A DNA stretch of 64,000 bases from Bacteroidales bacterium (GCA_017449975.1 JAFSYK010000071.1:40970-104969); one strand, 5' to 3'. Numbered from the stretch's first letter, positions 29,371 to 38,875 are shown. The notes: generated from the sequence alone by a model not told the origin. Numbers and translations are program-made.

Positions 29371-29441
29371 TTCTAGAAAAACTAGATAATCTAGAAAATC
29401 TAGAAAATCTAGAAAATCTAGAGCTTCTAGAAAAACTAGAC
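29371..29441. repeat. TCTAGA+NNN array between convergent porX and tex
   Basis: About eight units of TCTAGA with spacers AAA, ATA, AAA, GCT and so on (period 9; two units are ACTAGA). The array fills the convergent gap, and the TAG stop of tex (29436-29438) lies inside the last unit. Confidence 0.9.
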
Positions 29442-31562
29442 TTTCAGGCTCAGGGATATTCTTTTTCTTCTCAGGTCCACTTCCAGGACTTTGACTTTCA
29501 CCTGTTGGTGGAGGTGTACGACCTGTGCGGGGTCGGTGACGCGGTGGTGGGCCATCTGACTGATGTGGACCAGTCCGTCGTGGTGGACGCCGACGTCGAC
29601 GAAGGCGCCGAAGGCGGTGATGTTGGTGACGATGCCCGGCAACACCATGTCGGGTTTCAAATCCTCGATGGTGTTGACACTACGGTCGAACTCGAACACT
29701 TCGAACTGCGCCCGCGGGTCACGCCCGGGCTTGTCGAGCTCGGCCAGGATGTCGCGCAACGTGGGCATACCGCACTCTTCCGTACAATAGCGCTGCAGGT
29801 CGATGCGGCCACGCAGCTCGCGGTCGGCCATCAGTTGTTCGACACCGCACCCCAGGTCGGCGGCCATACGCTCGACAAGGGCGTAGCGTTCGGGATGCAC
29901 CGCACTGCGGTCGAGTGGGTTGGCACTGTCGGCGACCCGCAGGAAGCCCGCACACTGCTCGTAAGCTTTGGGACCGAGACGCGGCACCTTGAGCAGGTCG
30001 CGACGACTGAGGAAAGGCCCCTCGTCGGTGCGGTATTCGACGATGCGGTCCGCCAAGGCCGGACCGATGCCGCTGACATAGCTGAGCAACTCCGGACTGG
30101 CGGTATTGAGCTCGACACCGACACTGTTGACGCAAGAGACGACGGTGTCGTGGAGCCCCTCCTGAAGCAGGTGTTGGTCGACATCGTGCTGGTACTGGCC
30201 CACGCCGATGCTGCGGGGGTCGATCTTGACCAACTCGGCCAAAGGATCCATGAGACGGCGACCGATGCTGACGGCGCCGCGCACGGTGATGTCGCAGTCG
30301 GGAAACTCACGGCGTGCCACCTCGCTGGCACTGTATACGGAGGCGCCGCTCTCGCTGACCATGACGACGACCGGCTGTTTGTGGAAGGCACAACGGCGCA
30401 CCATATCCTCGGTCTCACGGCCCGCGGTGCCGTTGCCGATGGCGACAGCGTCGACGGAGAACTCGTCGGCCAACATCACCAGCCGTTCCATGGCGGCACG
30501 CTCCTCGCGGACGGAAGCAAAGGGATAGATGGTGTCGAAATGCAGCAGGTCGCCATGCTCGTTGAGACAGACCACCTTGCATCCCGTGCGAAAGCCAGGG
30601 TCGATGGCCATGACACGCTTGCGGCCCAGCGGCGACGCCCGCAGCCGCGGGCGCGGGGTGGTGGCAAAGATACGGATGGCCTCACGGTCGGCACGCTCTT
30701 TCACCTGACGGTAGAGCTCGGTCTCAAGCGACGGCGCCAACAGGCGATGGTAGCCGTCGTCGACCGCTTGCGCCACCTGGTCGGCAGCGGCATTGTGACC
30801 CTGCACAAATTGGCTGTGGAGCACTTTGAGCGGCTCCTCGTCGGTGGCCGGCAGCAGGTGCAGGCGCAGCAACCCCTCGTCAGCGCCACGGAAGATGGCC
30901 AACACACGGTGAGACGGCGCTTTCTGCACCGGCTCGGACCAGTCGAACCATGATTCGTATTTGGCCGCCTCCTCGATTTTGGTACGCACCACGCTGGAGG
31001 TCAGCAGAGCGGTGCGACGGAAGATGTTGCGCACACGGCTGCGGGCGAAAGCATCCTCGCTGACCCGCTCGGCGATGATGTGACGCGCCCCCTGCAGGGC
31101 GTCGTCGACGGTGGGAACCCCCTTTTCGGCATTGACAAACGGCTGGGCGAGGGCGACGACATTGCTGTCGCGCTGCTGCATCAGCGCGTCGGCCAGCGGC
31201 TCCAGCCCCCGCTCGATGGCGATGGAGGCATAGGTGCGGCGACGCGGCTTGAAGGGCAGATACAGGTCCTCGAGTTGCGTCATCGTCGCTGCCTCACGGA
31301 TGCGCTGTTCCAGCTCGGGCGTCAGCTTGTCCTGCGCACGGATGGCGTCGAGGATGAAGGTGCGTCGCGCATCGAGTTCGCGCAAGCGCAGCAGCTGGTC
31401 GCGGATGGCGGCAATCTGCACCTCGTTGAGAGAGCCCGTAACCTCCTTGCGGTAGCGGGCGATAAAGGGGATGGTGGCACCCTGGTCGAGCAACTCGATG
31501 GTCTTGGCGACCTGTCGCACTCCCAACCCGAGAGCGGCGGCAATGGTATCGGCGTAATTCAT
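29436..31562 (-). CDS. tex: Tex family RNA-binding transcriptional accessory protein
   Basis: 708 residues from the ATG at 31562 (MNYADTIAAALGLGVRQVAKT); a longer frame to 31682 overlaps the promoter region and is not used. Tex order: N-terminal helical region (TIPFIARYRKEVTGSLNEVQI), YqgF/RNase H-like domain (RVMAIDPGFRTGCKVVCLNEHGD), helix-hairpin-helix pair (SPELLSYVSGIGPALADRIV, LLKVPRLGPKAYEQCAGFLRV) and C-terminal S1 domain (GIVTNITAFGAFVDVGVHHDGLVHIS). It is a conserved cytosolic nucleic-acid-binding protein affecting transcription. The TAG stop is inside a TCTAGA array. Confidence 0.95.
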   Translation of the reverse strand: MNYADTIAAALGLGVRQVAKTIELLDQGATIPFIARYRKEVTGSLNEVQIAAIRDQLLRLRELDARRTFILDAIRAQDKLTPELEQRIREAATMTQLEDLYLPFKPRRRTYASIAIERGLEPLADALMQQRDSNVVALAQPFVNAEKGVPTVDDALQGARHIIAERVSEDAFARSRVRNIFRRTALLTSSVVRTKIEEAAKYESWFDWSEPVQKAPSHRVLAIFRGADEGLLRLHLLPATDEEPLKVLHSQFVQGHNAAADQVAQAVDDGYHRLLAPSLETELYRQVKERADREAIRIFATTPRPRLRASPLGRKRVMAIDPGFRTGCKVVCLNEHGDLLHFDTIYPFASVREERAAMERLVMLADEFSVDAVAIGNGTAGRETEDMVRRCAFHKQPVVVMVSESGASVYSASEVARREFPDCDITVRGAVSIGRRLMDPLAELVKIDPRSIGVGQYQHDVDQHLLQEGLHDTVVSCVNSVGVELNTASPELLSYVSGIGPALADRIVEYRTDEGPFLSRRDLLKVPRLGPKAYEQCAGFLRVADSANPLDRSAVHPERYALVERMAADLGCGVEQLMADRELRGRIDLQRYCTEECGMPTLRDILAELDKPGRDPRAQFEVFEFDRSVNTIEDLKPDMVLPGIVTNITAFGAFVDVGVHHDGLVHISQMAHHRVTDPAQVVHLHQQVKVKVLEVDLRRKRISLSLKV

Positions 31563-31644
31563 AGTGGATAAAAGAATTATGAGAACGGAGAGAGACCCGT
31601 ATCTGAAAACAAAGATAAGAATTTTCCGATAAGCATTTTTTTTG

Positions 31645-31652
31645 TATCTTTG
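31645..31652 (+). promoter_or_regulatory. Bacteroidetes -7 box for the Omp28-like gene
   Basis: TATCTTTG preceded by a T-rich tract, 36 bp before the ATG at 31689. It matches TAnnTTTG; the 5' leader would be about 30 nt and AT-rich. Confidence 0.6.
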
Positions 31653-31688
31653 CGTCGAAATAAAAATATAACAAATAATCATTAAGCT

Positions 31689-34022
31689 ATGAAAAGATTC
31701 ATACCTTTTGTTCTTTGCATTGCAGCGTTGGTTTCATTTGCCAATGCGCAATCGTTTAGTTTTGTGTTCAACAACACAACCTATCAGCATCGCGACACGA
31801 TGACCTATTACGTGAACAACGGAACGGCCGTCATGGAGGGCGTCACGTTTCACAACAACACCGCCAACACGATGGATGTCATTGCATCGCTCAACGCGAT
31901 GGAGAACAGCAACGGCATTGTGGTGACCGGTACCTCCAACGGAAGTGTGAGCAATGCGAACTATTACACCGCCAACTTCTCTGTCGCTGCCGATGAAGGC
32001 AACAGCGACTGCTCCTTCCATCTCTCAGTGCCGACAAACCTTGCCATGGCTGATACCAGCTGGTTCTACCTGTTGGTGTCGGACTATGCCGCCGGCAACC
32101 CCGACTCGTCGGCAGGCTCGTATGTATTTGTCCGTATGGTCATCACTCCCAGCGAGGGCTACAGCATCTTCTCGGAGGATTTCAACTCGATGACCAACAT
32201 CTCGAGCTATTTCTACACCCTGCCTGAAGGCTGGACCACCATCGGTGACGGACAGGCGAACTATAGCAACTATTCGAGCTTTGGCGACAGCTGGATTGGA
32301 TTGAATGTCTCGGGCATTGGTCTCGTGGCCGCCAGCACCTCCTACCTGTCGTCGGGTTCCGCCACGGCCAACCGCTGGCTCATCACCCCCTCCATCTACA
32401 TCCCCACCGAGGGCTTCAGCTTGGTCTTCAAACTCTACGGCAACAGCGACAGCTACCCCGAGAGCATGAAAGTCATGATTTCCACCACCACCAACGATCG
32501 GACTGCTTTCAGCACCACTCTTTTGAATGTGCCCACCGTTCCCGCAGGTGAAACGCTGCGTATTATCGACCTTTCGGCCTACGCCGGACAGAATGTCTAT
32601 ATCGCATTCGTGAACTGTGGCACCAACGGCTACTATGTCTGCATTGACGATGTGATGGTGACCGTCCCTGTCCAGAACGAGATTGTCCTCACCGGCTTGA
32701 CGCTGCCCGGTCAGGCACCCAACAACGGCTCTATTTCCATCAAGGGTACTGTGAAAAACAACGGTGCGTCTCCGCTGACCAACTACGCGGTGCAGTACAC
32801 CGTCGACGGTGTCACCTCTCCCACCTATGTGGTGTCCAACATCAATGTGGGAACCAGCCAAACCCATACCTTCACCCACAACGTGCCCTACCAGCCCACC
32901 ACGCTGGGTGAGCACACCATCACCGTCACGGTGTCGGACCCCAACGGTGTGGCCGACAACACCCTTGACAACACCCTCAGCGGCACTGTCAACGTCTATG
33001 ACGGTAGCCATGCCGTGCAGCGCACCGTGCTGATGGAGAACTTCACCACCGCCCAGTGCGGCAACTGCCCGTCGGCCCACGTCCGCATCAAGAATGCCCT
33101 CCAAGGCCGTAACGATGTCATCTGGGTGGCTCACCATGTGGGCTATGGCACCGACACCTGGACCCTCAACGCCAGCAACACGCTGACCCGCTTCTACGCT
33201 GCCAACAGCACCTACGCTCCCGCGCTGATGCTCGACCGTACGCATTTCACCGGCGCCGCCTTCTCGGACGGAAGCAGCAGCAATGCCCCCGGCCCCATCT
33301 TCTTCCCCTCGAGCGATGTGGGAACCGCTATCCAGACCGCTGCCGATCAGCCCGCTTTCCTGACCGTGGCGCTCAAAAACACGCATTACGATGCCGCCAC
33401 CCGTGAGTTGACGACGACGGTCAAAGTGAATGTGCTGACCGACCTGAATATGTCGGATCCCCGTGTGTCGCTCTACCTGATTGAGGACAGCCTCTACGGC
33501 CAGCAGTCGGGTGCCAACACCAGCAACTACCAGCACGACCATGTGATCCGTGCCGCCATCAGCGACATCACCGGTGACGCCAACATCCTCACGTCTGTCA
33601 CGGAAGGCACCGAGGAGGAACACACCTACACCTACACGCTGAACAGCAGATGGAACGCCAACCACTGCCGCTTGGTGGCCTTCGTGAACAACTACAGCAC
33701 AAGCAACGTCAACGACTGCAAGGTGATGAACTCGACCATCTCGGCCTATCTGCGTGACGGCGATGTAGGCATCGACGATGTGGATCAGACCTCGCTGCGC
33801 ATCTACCCGAACCCCACCACCGACTTCAGCATCCTGGAGTGCGAGAACGGCATCCGCGAAGTGGTTGTCATCAACACGCTGGGTCAGGAAGTGATGCGCC
33901 AGCTGCACGACGGCAGCAACCAGGTGCGTATCGAGACCGCCACGCTGCCCGCCGGCGTCTACCTGGTGAAGGTGCGCAACGGCCAGACCGAAGCCATCCA
34001 ACGCTTGACGGTGACCCGATAA
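31689..34022 (+). CDS. T9SS-exported protein: choice-of-anchor J, CARDB-like and Omp28-like domains
   Basis: 777 residues. Signal peptide MKRFIPFVLCIAALVSFANA. A choice-of-anchor-J/MAM-like domain is at about 155-335 (FSEDFNSMTNIS...GLNVSG...ITPSIYIP). A CARDB-like Ig domain is at about 340-435 (SIKGTVKNNGASPLTNYAVQ). An Omp28-related thioredoxin-like domain starts at about 445 (VLMENFTTAQCGNCPSAH, CxxC near residues 457-460). A type A T9SS C-terminal sorting domain (LRIYPNPTTDFSIL...LPAGVYLVKVRNG...IQRLTVTR) completes it. It should be secreted across the outer membrane and attached to the surface or released. It is the direct evidence in this window that T9SS cargo is made. Confidence 0.92.
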   Translation: MKRFIPFVLCIAALVSFANAQSFSFVFNNTTYQHRDTMTYYVNNGTAVMEGVTFHNNTANTMDVIASLNAMENSNGIVVTGTSNGSVSNANYYTANFSVAADEGNSDCSFHLSVPTNLAMADTSWFYLLVSDYAAGNPDSSAGSYVFVRMVITPSEGYSIFSEDFNSMTNISSYFYTLPEGWTTIGDGQANYSNYSSFGDSWIGLNVSGIGLVAASTSYLSSGSATANRWLITPSIYIPTEGFSLVFKLYGNSDSYPESMKVMISTTTNDRTAFSTTLLNVPTVPAGETLRIIDLSAYAGQNVYIAFVNCGTNGYYVCIDDVMVTVPVQNEIVLTGLTLPGQAPNNGSISIKGTVKNNGASPLTNYAVQYTVDGVTSPTYVVSNINVGTSQTHTFTHNVPYQPTTLGEHTITVTVSDPNGVADNTLDNTLSGTVNVYDGSHAVQRTVLMENFTTAQCGNCPSAHVRIKNALQGRNDVIWVAHHVGYGTDTWTLNASNTLTRFYAANSTYAPALMLDRTHFTGAAFSDGSSSNAPGPIFFPSSDVGTAIQTAADQPAFLTVALKNTHYDAATRELTTTVKVNVLTDLNMSDPRVSLYLIEDSLYGQQSGANTSNYQHDHVIRAAISDITGDANILTSVTEGTEEEHTYTYTLNSRWNANHCRLVAFVNNYSTSNVNDCKVMNSTISAYLRDGDVGIDDVDQTSLRIYPNPTTDFSILECENGIREVVVINTLGQEVMRQLHDGSNQVRIETATLPAGVYLVKVRNGQTEAIQRLTVTR

Positions 34023-34050
34023 ACGACTATAAAAACCTTTGAAGAACAAC

Positions 34051-34647
34051 ATGAAGAAAGTTCTGCTAACGGTGGCACTGGTTGCCACTCTGACAACGAC
34101 CTTCGCTCAGGAGGTCAGCTCACGCGCCAAAGCCATGCGCATCATGAAGTTTGCCCGACCGGAGTATCAGGTGAAAGACATCAAGGTACTGGTCGACACA
34201 ATGACCGTGTATGCGTTGAACGAACAAGTGGTATATCCCTTTGGCAAGTGGAACAGCATTGAACAGTACATCACCGACGGCCAGCTGCGCTGGGACCGCG
34301 AAGTGGGCTACAAACACTATCTGGACTCGATGCATGTGTCGGTCAACACCCTGAAAAGACTGGACGGCAGCGAGATTGATGTGTTCCGCAGCATTTCGAC
34401 GGGACTCATGGAGATTCTTGCCGCCCACATCACCGACCCCGAGGTGTCCTTTGTCAACGGGCCGCATCCCGGCATGACCAAGGCCGATGTATTCAATGTC
34501 TTCTTCGACACCTATCCCACCTCCTACACCCAGGACATCACAGTACTGAAAGTGGTGTCGGGCGCACACGAGGTTGAACAGGTGTATACCTTCAAGGGGC
34601 AACGGCTACGCCTCATCGAGGTGCGGAGCCGCTACAAATACTATTGA
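34051..34647 (+). CDS. Small secreted protein of unknown function
   Basis: 198 residues from the ATG at 34051 (MKKVLLTVALVATLTTTFAQ, cleavable signal peptide); an upstream TTG at 34039 is less likely. The mature part is mixed alpha/beta with no Cys, no lipobox and no recognised domain (RAKAMRIMKFARPEYQVKDI, DGQLRWDREVGYKHYLDSMH). It lies 28 bp after the T9SS-cargo gene on the same strand and ends at a strong terminator, so the two are probably co-transcribed. It lacks a sorting domain, so it is likely periplasmic. Function unknown. Confidence 0.75.
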   Translation: MKKVLLTVALVATLTTTFAQEVSSRAKAMRIMKFARPEYQVKDIKVLVDTMTVYALNEQVVYPFGKWNSIEQYITDGQLRWDREVGYKHYLDSMHVSVNTLKRLDGSEIDVFRSISTGLMEILAAHITDPEVSFVNGPHPGMTKADVFNVFFDTYPTSYTQDITVLKVVSGAHEVEQVYTFKGQRLRLIEVRSRYKYY

Positions 34648-34652
34648 TTACA

Positions 34653-34684
34653 AAAAAGAGCGCCGCAAATGCGGCGCTCTTTTT
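34653..34684. terminator. Intrinsic terminator (bidirectional)
   Basis: Stem AGAGCGCCGC / GCGGCGCTCT, loop AAAT, flanked by A-run on the left and T-run on the right. It is a textbook Rho-independent terminator ending the 31689-34647 unit. Confidence 0.9.
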
Positions 34685-34762
34685 AAATCTAGAAGCCCTA
34701 GAAAATCTAGAAGCTCTAGAAAATCTAGATAATCTAGACCATCTAGAAAATCTAGAAAAAAC
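34685..34762. repeat. TCTAGA+NNN array before nadD
   Basis: Eight units of TCTAGA (one CCTAGA) with spacers AGC, AAA, AGC, AAA, TAA, CCA, AAA. The array lies directly after the terminator and 22 bp before the nadD start. Confidence 0.92.
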
Positions 34763-34783
34763 CAAAATCCACAATTCTCTCCC

Positions 34784-35365
34784 ATGTATCGCAAGGTTGG
34801 TCTTTTCTTCGGTTCTTTCAATCCCATCCATGTAGGGCACTTGATTATTGCCAACACCTTTGTCGGGCGCACCGATCTGGACGAGGTGTGGCTGGTGGTG
34901 TCACCCCAGAACCCTTTGAAGCAACAGAAAAGTCTGCTGGCCGACTACCACAGGGTGGAGATGGTGCGCCGTGCCGTGGAGGACAACGACCGGCTGCGGG
35001 TGTGTGACGCAGAGCTGAAGCTGCCTGTGCCGTCGTATACCGTGCTGACGCTGGCGCATCTGGGCGAGCAATACCGCGACAAGGAGTTTTCGCTGATAAT
35101 GGGTGGCGACAACCTGGCGTCGTTTGAGCGCTGGCGCAACTACGAATACATCTTGGAGCACTACCCTATCTATGTTTATCCGCGTCCCGGATTCGACAAC
35201 TGTCCGCTACGCGACCACCGCAACGTACACCTGGTGGATGTCCCCATGATGAATATCTCTTCCAGCGACATCCGCGAGCGGATTCGACGTGGCGAATCGG
35301 TGCAGTATCTACTCACCGAACCGGTGCATCAGTATCTAAGAGAGATGCACTTCTATGAAAAGTAG
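34784..35365 (+). CDS. nadD: Nicotinate-nucleotide adenylyltransferase
   Basis: 193 residues, normal length. It transfers AMP from ATP to nicotinate mononucleotide in NAD synthesis. Motifs: GSFNPIHVGHL (the GxFxPxHxGH nucleotidyltransferase box) at residues 10-20, MGGDNLASFERWRNYE, and the C-terminal ISSSDIRERIRRGESVQYLL. It starts with ATG at 34784 right after a TCTAGA array. No TAnnTTTG box was seen close upstream, so the promoter may lie within the array or the gene may be read through from upstream. Confidence 0.96.
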   Translation: MYRKVGLFFGSFNPIHVGHLIIANTFVGRTDLDEVWLVVSPQNPLKQQKSLLADYHRVEMVRRAVEDNDRLRVCDAELKLPVPSYTVLTLAHLGEQYRDKEFSLIMGGDNLASFERWRNYEYILEHYPIYVYPRPGFDNCPLRDHRNVHLVDVPMMNISSSDIRERIRRGESVQYLLTEPVHQYLREMHFYEK

Positions 35366-35371
35366 AAGGGG

Positions 35372-35477
35372 ATTCTAGAGTTTCTAGAGTTTCTAGATAT
35401 TCTAGATATTCTAGAGTTTCTAGAGTTTCTAGAGTTTCTAGATAATCTAGATATTCTAGATGTTCTAGAAACTCTAG
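35372..35477. repeat. TCTAGA+NNN array (longest copy) between convergent nadD and AKP gene
   Basis: About twelve TCTAGA units with 3-nt spacers (GTT, GTT, TAT, TAT, GTT x3, TAA, TAT, TGT, AAC), strict period 9. It is the clearest example of a constant palindromic hexamer with a variable spacer. It fills the convergent gap. Confidence 0.93.
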
Positions 35478-35485
35478 GATAAAAA

Positions 35486-36721
35486 TTATTTCTTCTTTGT
35501 GGCCGGCTTTTTGGCAGCGGGCTTGGCGGGTGCTTTTGCGGCAGGCTTGCTTGCGGGCTTGGCCGTCGACTTAGCGGGTGCCTTGGGTGCCGGTTTCGCA
35601 GTGGGTTTGCTGGCAGGCTTGGCAGGCGCTTTGGCAGCGGGCTTACTGGCCGGTTTGGCAGGCGCTTTGGCTGCGGGCTTGGCTGCAGGCTTGGCCGGTG
35701 TTTTGGCGGCAGGCTTAGCGGCGGGTTTGGCTGCGGGCTTGGTGGCGGGTTTGGCCGGTGTTTTGGCGGCGGGTTTGGCGGCGGGCTTGGCCGGAGCCTT
35801 GGGTGCCGGTTTGGTAGCAGGCTTGGCAGCCGTTTTAGCGGGGGCCTTGGCTGCGGGCTTTGCCGCGGGCTTTGCCGCGGGTTTGGCGGCAGGATTAGCG
35901 GCCGATTTAGCGGCGGGCTTTGCCGGTGCTTTAACCGTTGTTTTAGCAGCAGGCTTGGCGGGCGCCTTCGCGACAGGCTTGGCAGCCGTTTTAGCGGGTG
36001 CTTTGGCAGCAGGCTTTGCAGCGGGTTTAGCTGCGGGTTTTGTAGCGGGCTTGGCGGGAGCCTTCTTCACGGCAGCTTTGGCGGCCGGTTTGGCAGATGA
36101 TTTCTTGGGTGCGGATTTGGCCGTGGACTTGGCAGGAGCAGCGTCGAGAAGGCCGCCACCGAGCAGTTCGGCATCGATGTCGTCCAGATCCTCCGCCGTG
36201 GGCTCCAGCTCATCGTCGGCGTCATCGTCGTCGGGTTCATCGTCCAGGTTGTCGTCGGGCTCGTCCTCATCGTCGGCATCGAAAGCAGCCTCGATTTCAC
36301 GGCCTGCGCTGGAACGTTTTTCAATATCGGATTTCGACGATTTGTCGCGTTGGAAGACATCTTCGTAATCGCCATGCTTGAGCGTGCGCTCCGTGTGGTT
36401 GGGATTGCCGTCGTCGTCTTTGTCCATCACCTCGGAGATGGAGTCGTAGTCATCGTCTTTGTCGTCACCCTCGAAGAGACCCTTGTCAAGGTCGTCGTCG
36501 CTGAGGGCGGCATCGATTTTGACATCAAACTTGACCATATAGGAGCAGTCTTCGGTCTCAAAGGGAACAACGAAAATCGGGTCCCCATTGGGCTTCAAGA
36601 TACGTTGCAGATAGTCTCGGTAGCCTTCGGGATAAAGCTCCTTGAATTGTTCAACCAGTTCTTCAGAAAGGTTCTTGTAACTGACAATCAGTCGTTTTTT
36701 AGTTTTTGAGGCAGCACTCAT
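35486..36721 (-). CDS. Histone H1-like protein: conserved head, acidic middle, Lys/Ala/Pro tail
   Basis: 411 residues from the ATG at 36721 (MSAASKTKKRLIVSYKNLSEELVEQFKELYP); a longer frame to 36790 crosses the promoter and is not used. Residues 1-100 are a folded head (DPIFVVPFETEDCSYMVKFDV). Residues 100-200 are strongly acidic (EDEPDDNLDDEPDDDDADDE). Residues about 205-411 are repeated AAKPAAK/APAKPA with KKK at the end. Tails like this bind DNA non-specifically in bacterial H1-like proteins, while the head resembles proteins conserved in Bacteroidetes. It could be a nucleoid protein; DNA binding is inferred. The tail is repeat-prone DNA. The promoter is TTTG-N20-TATACTTG just upstream. 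Confidence 0.8.
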   Translation of the reverse strand: MSAASKTKKRLIVSYKNLSEELVEQFKELYPEGYRDYLQRILKPNGDPIFVVPFETEDCSYMVKFDVKIDAALSDDDLDKGLFEGDDKDDDYDSISEVMDKDDDGNPNHTERTLKHGDYEDVFQRDKSSKSDIEKRSSAGREIEAAFDADDEDEPDDNLDDEPDDDDADDELEPTAEDLDDIDAELLGGGLLDAAPAKSTAKSAPKKSSAKPAAKAAVKKAPAKPATKPAAKPAAKPAAKAPAKTAAKPVAKAPAKPAAKTTVKAPAKPAAKSAANPAAKPAAKPAAKPAAKAPAKTAAKPATKPAPKAPAKPAAKPAAKTPAKPATKPAAKPAAKPAAKTPAKPAAKPAAKAPAKPASKPAAKAPAKPASKPTAKPAPKAPAKSTAKPASKPAAKAPAKPAAKKPATKKK

Positions 36722-36738
36722 GGCAGTATATTTTGATG

Positions 36739-36746
36739 CAAGTATA
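36739..36746 (-). promoter_or_regulatory. Bacteroidetes promoter for the AKP protein gene
   Basis: TATACTTG (near TAnnTTTG) 18 bp before the ATG at 36721, with TTTG (36767-36770, minus strand) 20 nt further upstream as the -33 element. It supports the shorter start. Confidence 0.55.
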
Positions 36747-36786
36747 GCAAATGATTTGAAAAAGTACAAAGATTTTGCATGTTTTT

Positions 36787-38679
36787 TCACACGACGAGAA
36801 TACTCTCATCGTCCTCGATGCGTAAATTCTTCATAATGAAATCGCGACGTTCAACGCTATTTTCACCCATATAGAAGCGCAACACGCCGGGAATATCAAA
36901 GTCTTTATGCAGCATGACCGGGTCGAGCCGCATATCCTGGTCGATGAAACCCTTGAACTCGTCGGGCGAGATCTCGCCCAAACCTTTGAATCGGGTGATT
37001 TCGGCGTTGGGTGTCGACGCGATGGCCGCCACACGTTCCTCCTCGGTGTAGCAGTAGTGCGTCACCTTTTTGTTGCGGACACGGAAGAGCGGCGTCTGCA
37101 GGATATAGACATGGCCCGTGCGGATGAGTTCGGGATAGAAACGCAGGAAGAAGGTGAGCAGCAGCAGACGGATGTGCATGCCGTCGATATCGGCATCGGT
37201 GGCGATGACCACGTTGTTGTAGCGCAGGTTTTCGATACCGTCGTCAATGTCGAGGGCGTTGTGGAGCAGGTTGAGCTCCTCGTTCTTGTAGACCTCGGCC
37301 TTGGAGATGGAGTAGGTGTTTTTGGGTTTACCGCGCAAGCTGAACACCGCCTGCGTCTCCACGTCGCGGCTCTTGGTGATGCTACCGCTGGCGGAGAGAC
37401 CCTCGGTGATGAAGATGGTGCTCTCGAGACGCCGCGGATGGTTGCTATTGTAGTGGACATGGCTGTCGCGCAGCTTGGAGTTGTTGAGATTGGCACGTTT
37501 GCTGGCCTCGCGCGCCAGTTTCTTGACGCCCGCAATTTCCTTGCGTTCTTTCTCGTTGCGGATGATTTTCTGCTGCAACGCCTCGGCGGTGTCGGGATTC
37601 TTGTGAAGATAATTGTCGAGGTGGGTCTTCAGCATGTCGTAGACATAGGTCTTCAGCAGCGGACTGTCGTAGTTGCCATCCTTGTCGGGCGGTGCCATGT
37701 GGGTCGAGCCCAGCTTGGTCTTGGTCTGCGCCTCGAAGACCGGTTCTTGGATGCGCACACAGAGCGCACAGACCAAACCTTGACGAATGTCCTCGGGCAC
37801 ATACTCCTTCTTATTGAAGAACTCTTTCACCACACGGGCATAGCCCTCGCGGAAGGCACTCTGGTGGGTGCCGCCCTCGGTGGTATGCTGACCGTTGACA
37901 AAGGAGTAGAAATAGTCGCTGCTTTGGCCGTTGACATGAGTGAACGCCGCTTCGAAGTCGCCGTCGTGGATATGGATGACGGGATAGATGGGATCGGTCT
38001 CCATATTGTTCTCCAACAGGTCGAGCAGACCGTTTTTGGAATAGTAGCGCTTGTCGTTGTAGTAGAGGGTGAGTCCCCGGTTGAGGTAGCAGTAGTTCCA
38101 TACGCGACGCTCCACGTACTCGTTGATGAAATGGTAGTTGCCAAACAGCTGTGCGTCGGGCACAAACTCGACATAGGTTCCGTTGGCCTCGCTGCTGGCG
38201 ATGATGCCGCTGTCGGAGACCAGCTTGCCTTTGGAGAACTCGGCGATGCGACACTTGCCGTCGCGCACCGCCATTACCTTGAACTCCGACGAAAGGGCGT
38301 TGACCGCCTTGGTACCCACACCGTTCAAGCCCACCGACTTCTGGAACGTCTTGTTGTCGTATTTGGCACCCGTGTTCAGCTTGCTCACCGCGTCGATGAC
38401 GCTGCCCAGCGGAATGCCGCGACCGTAGTCGCGGATGGCCACACGGCGGTCGGCGAAGTGGACCTTCACCTCGATTTTCTTGCCGAAACCCGAAGTAAAC
38501 TCATCGATGGCGTTGTCGATAACTTCCTTGATAAGGACATAGATGCCGTCGTCGTGGGAGGATCCGTCGCCCAGCTTGCCGATATACATACCGGGGCGCA
38601 GGCGGATGTGTTCCATATCTTCGAGATGGATAATACTCGACTCGTCGTAGTTGGCAGTGGTGGGTATCAATTCTTCCAT
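36787..38679 (-). CDS. parE: DNA topoisomerase IV subunit B (ParE/GyrB type)
   Basis: 630 residues, typical of Bacteroidetes ParE. It is the ATPase subunit of the enzyme that unlinks daughter chromosomes, acting with ParC. GHKL ATPase motifs: [10 protein letters not shown] (Mg-binding Asn), [23 protein letters not shown]. The TOPRIM domain is at [13 protein letters not shown] and [19 protein letters not shown]. The C-terminal segment [24 protein letters not shown] is normal. parC is not adjacent in this window. The promoter TATTTTTG lies 50 bp upstream. Confidence 0.93.
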   Translation of the reverse strand: MEELIPTTANYDESSIIHLEDMEHIRLRPGMYIGKLGDGSSHDDGIYVLIKEVIDNAIDEFTSGFGKKIEVKVHFADRRVAIRDYGRGIPLGSVIDAVSKLNTGAKYDNKTFQKSVGLNGVGTKAVNALSSEFKVMAVRDGKCRIAEFSKGKLVSDSGIIASSEANGTYVEFVPDAQLFGNYHFINEYVERRVWNYCYLNRGLTLYYNDKRYYSKNGLLDLLENNMETDPIYPVIHIHDGDFEAAFTHVNGQSSDYFYSFVNGQHTTEGGTHQSAFREGYARVVKEFFNKKEYVPEDIRQGLVCALCVRIQEPVFEAQTKTKLGSTHMAPPDKDGNYDSPLLKTYVYDMLKTHLDNYLHKNPDTAEALQQKIIRNEKERKEIAGVKKLAREASKRANLNNSKLRDSHVHYNSNHPRRLESTIFITEGLSASGSITKSRDVETQAVFSLRGKPKNTYSISKAEVYKNEELNLLHNALDIDDGIENLRYNNVVIATDADIDGMHIRLLLLTFFLRFYPELIRTGHVYILQTPLFRVRNKKVTHYCYTEEERVAAIASTPNAEITRFKGLGEISPDEFKGFIDQDMRLDPVMLHKDFDIPGVLRFYMGENSVERRDFIMKNLRIEDDESILVV

Positions 38680-38728
38680 AGGTCAGTATAATACGATAGC
38701 ATAGCAACGGTCGTTTCAACCGTTGGTG

Positions 38729-38736
38729 CAAAAATA
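38729..38736 (-). promoter_or_regulatory. Bacteroidetes -7 box for parE
   Basis: TATTTTTG on the minus strand, 50 bp before the parE ATG. An inverted repeat CAACGG...CCGTTG (38705-38726) lies between it and the gene, in the predicted leader. Confidence 0.6.
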
Positions 38737-38853
38737 CATATTATGCAGCTACCGATTCGCCCACAATAAAAGTTTTTTTATCACCGAAATGTTGAAAACT
38801 GGTATCTGCCCGTCACTATTCACCAATCACTACGAACGAATCACTATTTTTCG

Positions 38854-38861
38854 TATCTTTG
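38854..38861 (+). promoter_or_regulatory. Bacteroidetes -7 box for tRNA-Leu
   Basis: TATCTTTG, 14 bp before the first base of the tRNA. Direct repeats of TCACTATT (38814-38821 and 38841-38848) lie just upstream. Confidence 0.6.
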
Positions 38862-38875
38862 CACCCCGAAAAGAT

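Noticed and set aside
31563-31682. N-terminal extension of tex (40 residues)
   Set aside because: It overlaps the divergent promoter region and the conserved Tex start MNYADTIAAALG is at 31562.
35499-36368. Ala/Gly-Leu-rich plus-strand frame opposite the AKP tail
   Set aside because: Low-complexity complement of the KPAAKPA repeat; not a membrane protein.
36722-36790. N-terminal extension of the AKP protein
   Set aside because: It covers the -7 and -33 boxes and overlaps the end of parE; the conserved head starts at 36721.
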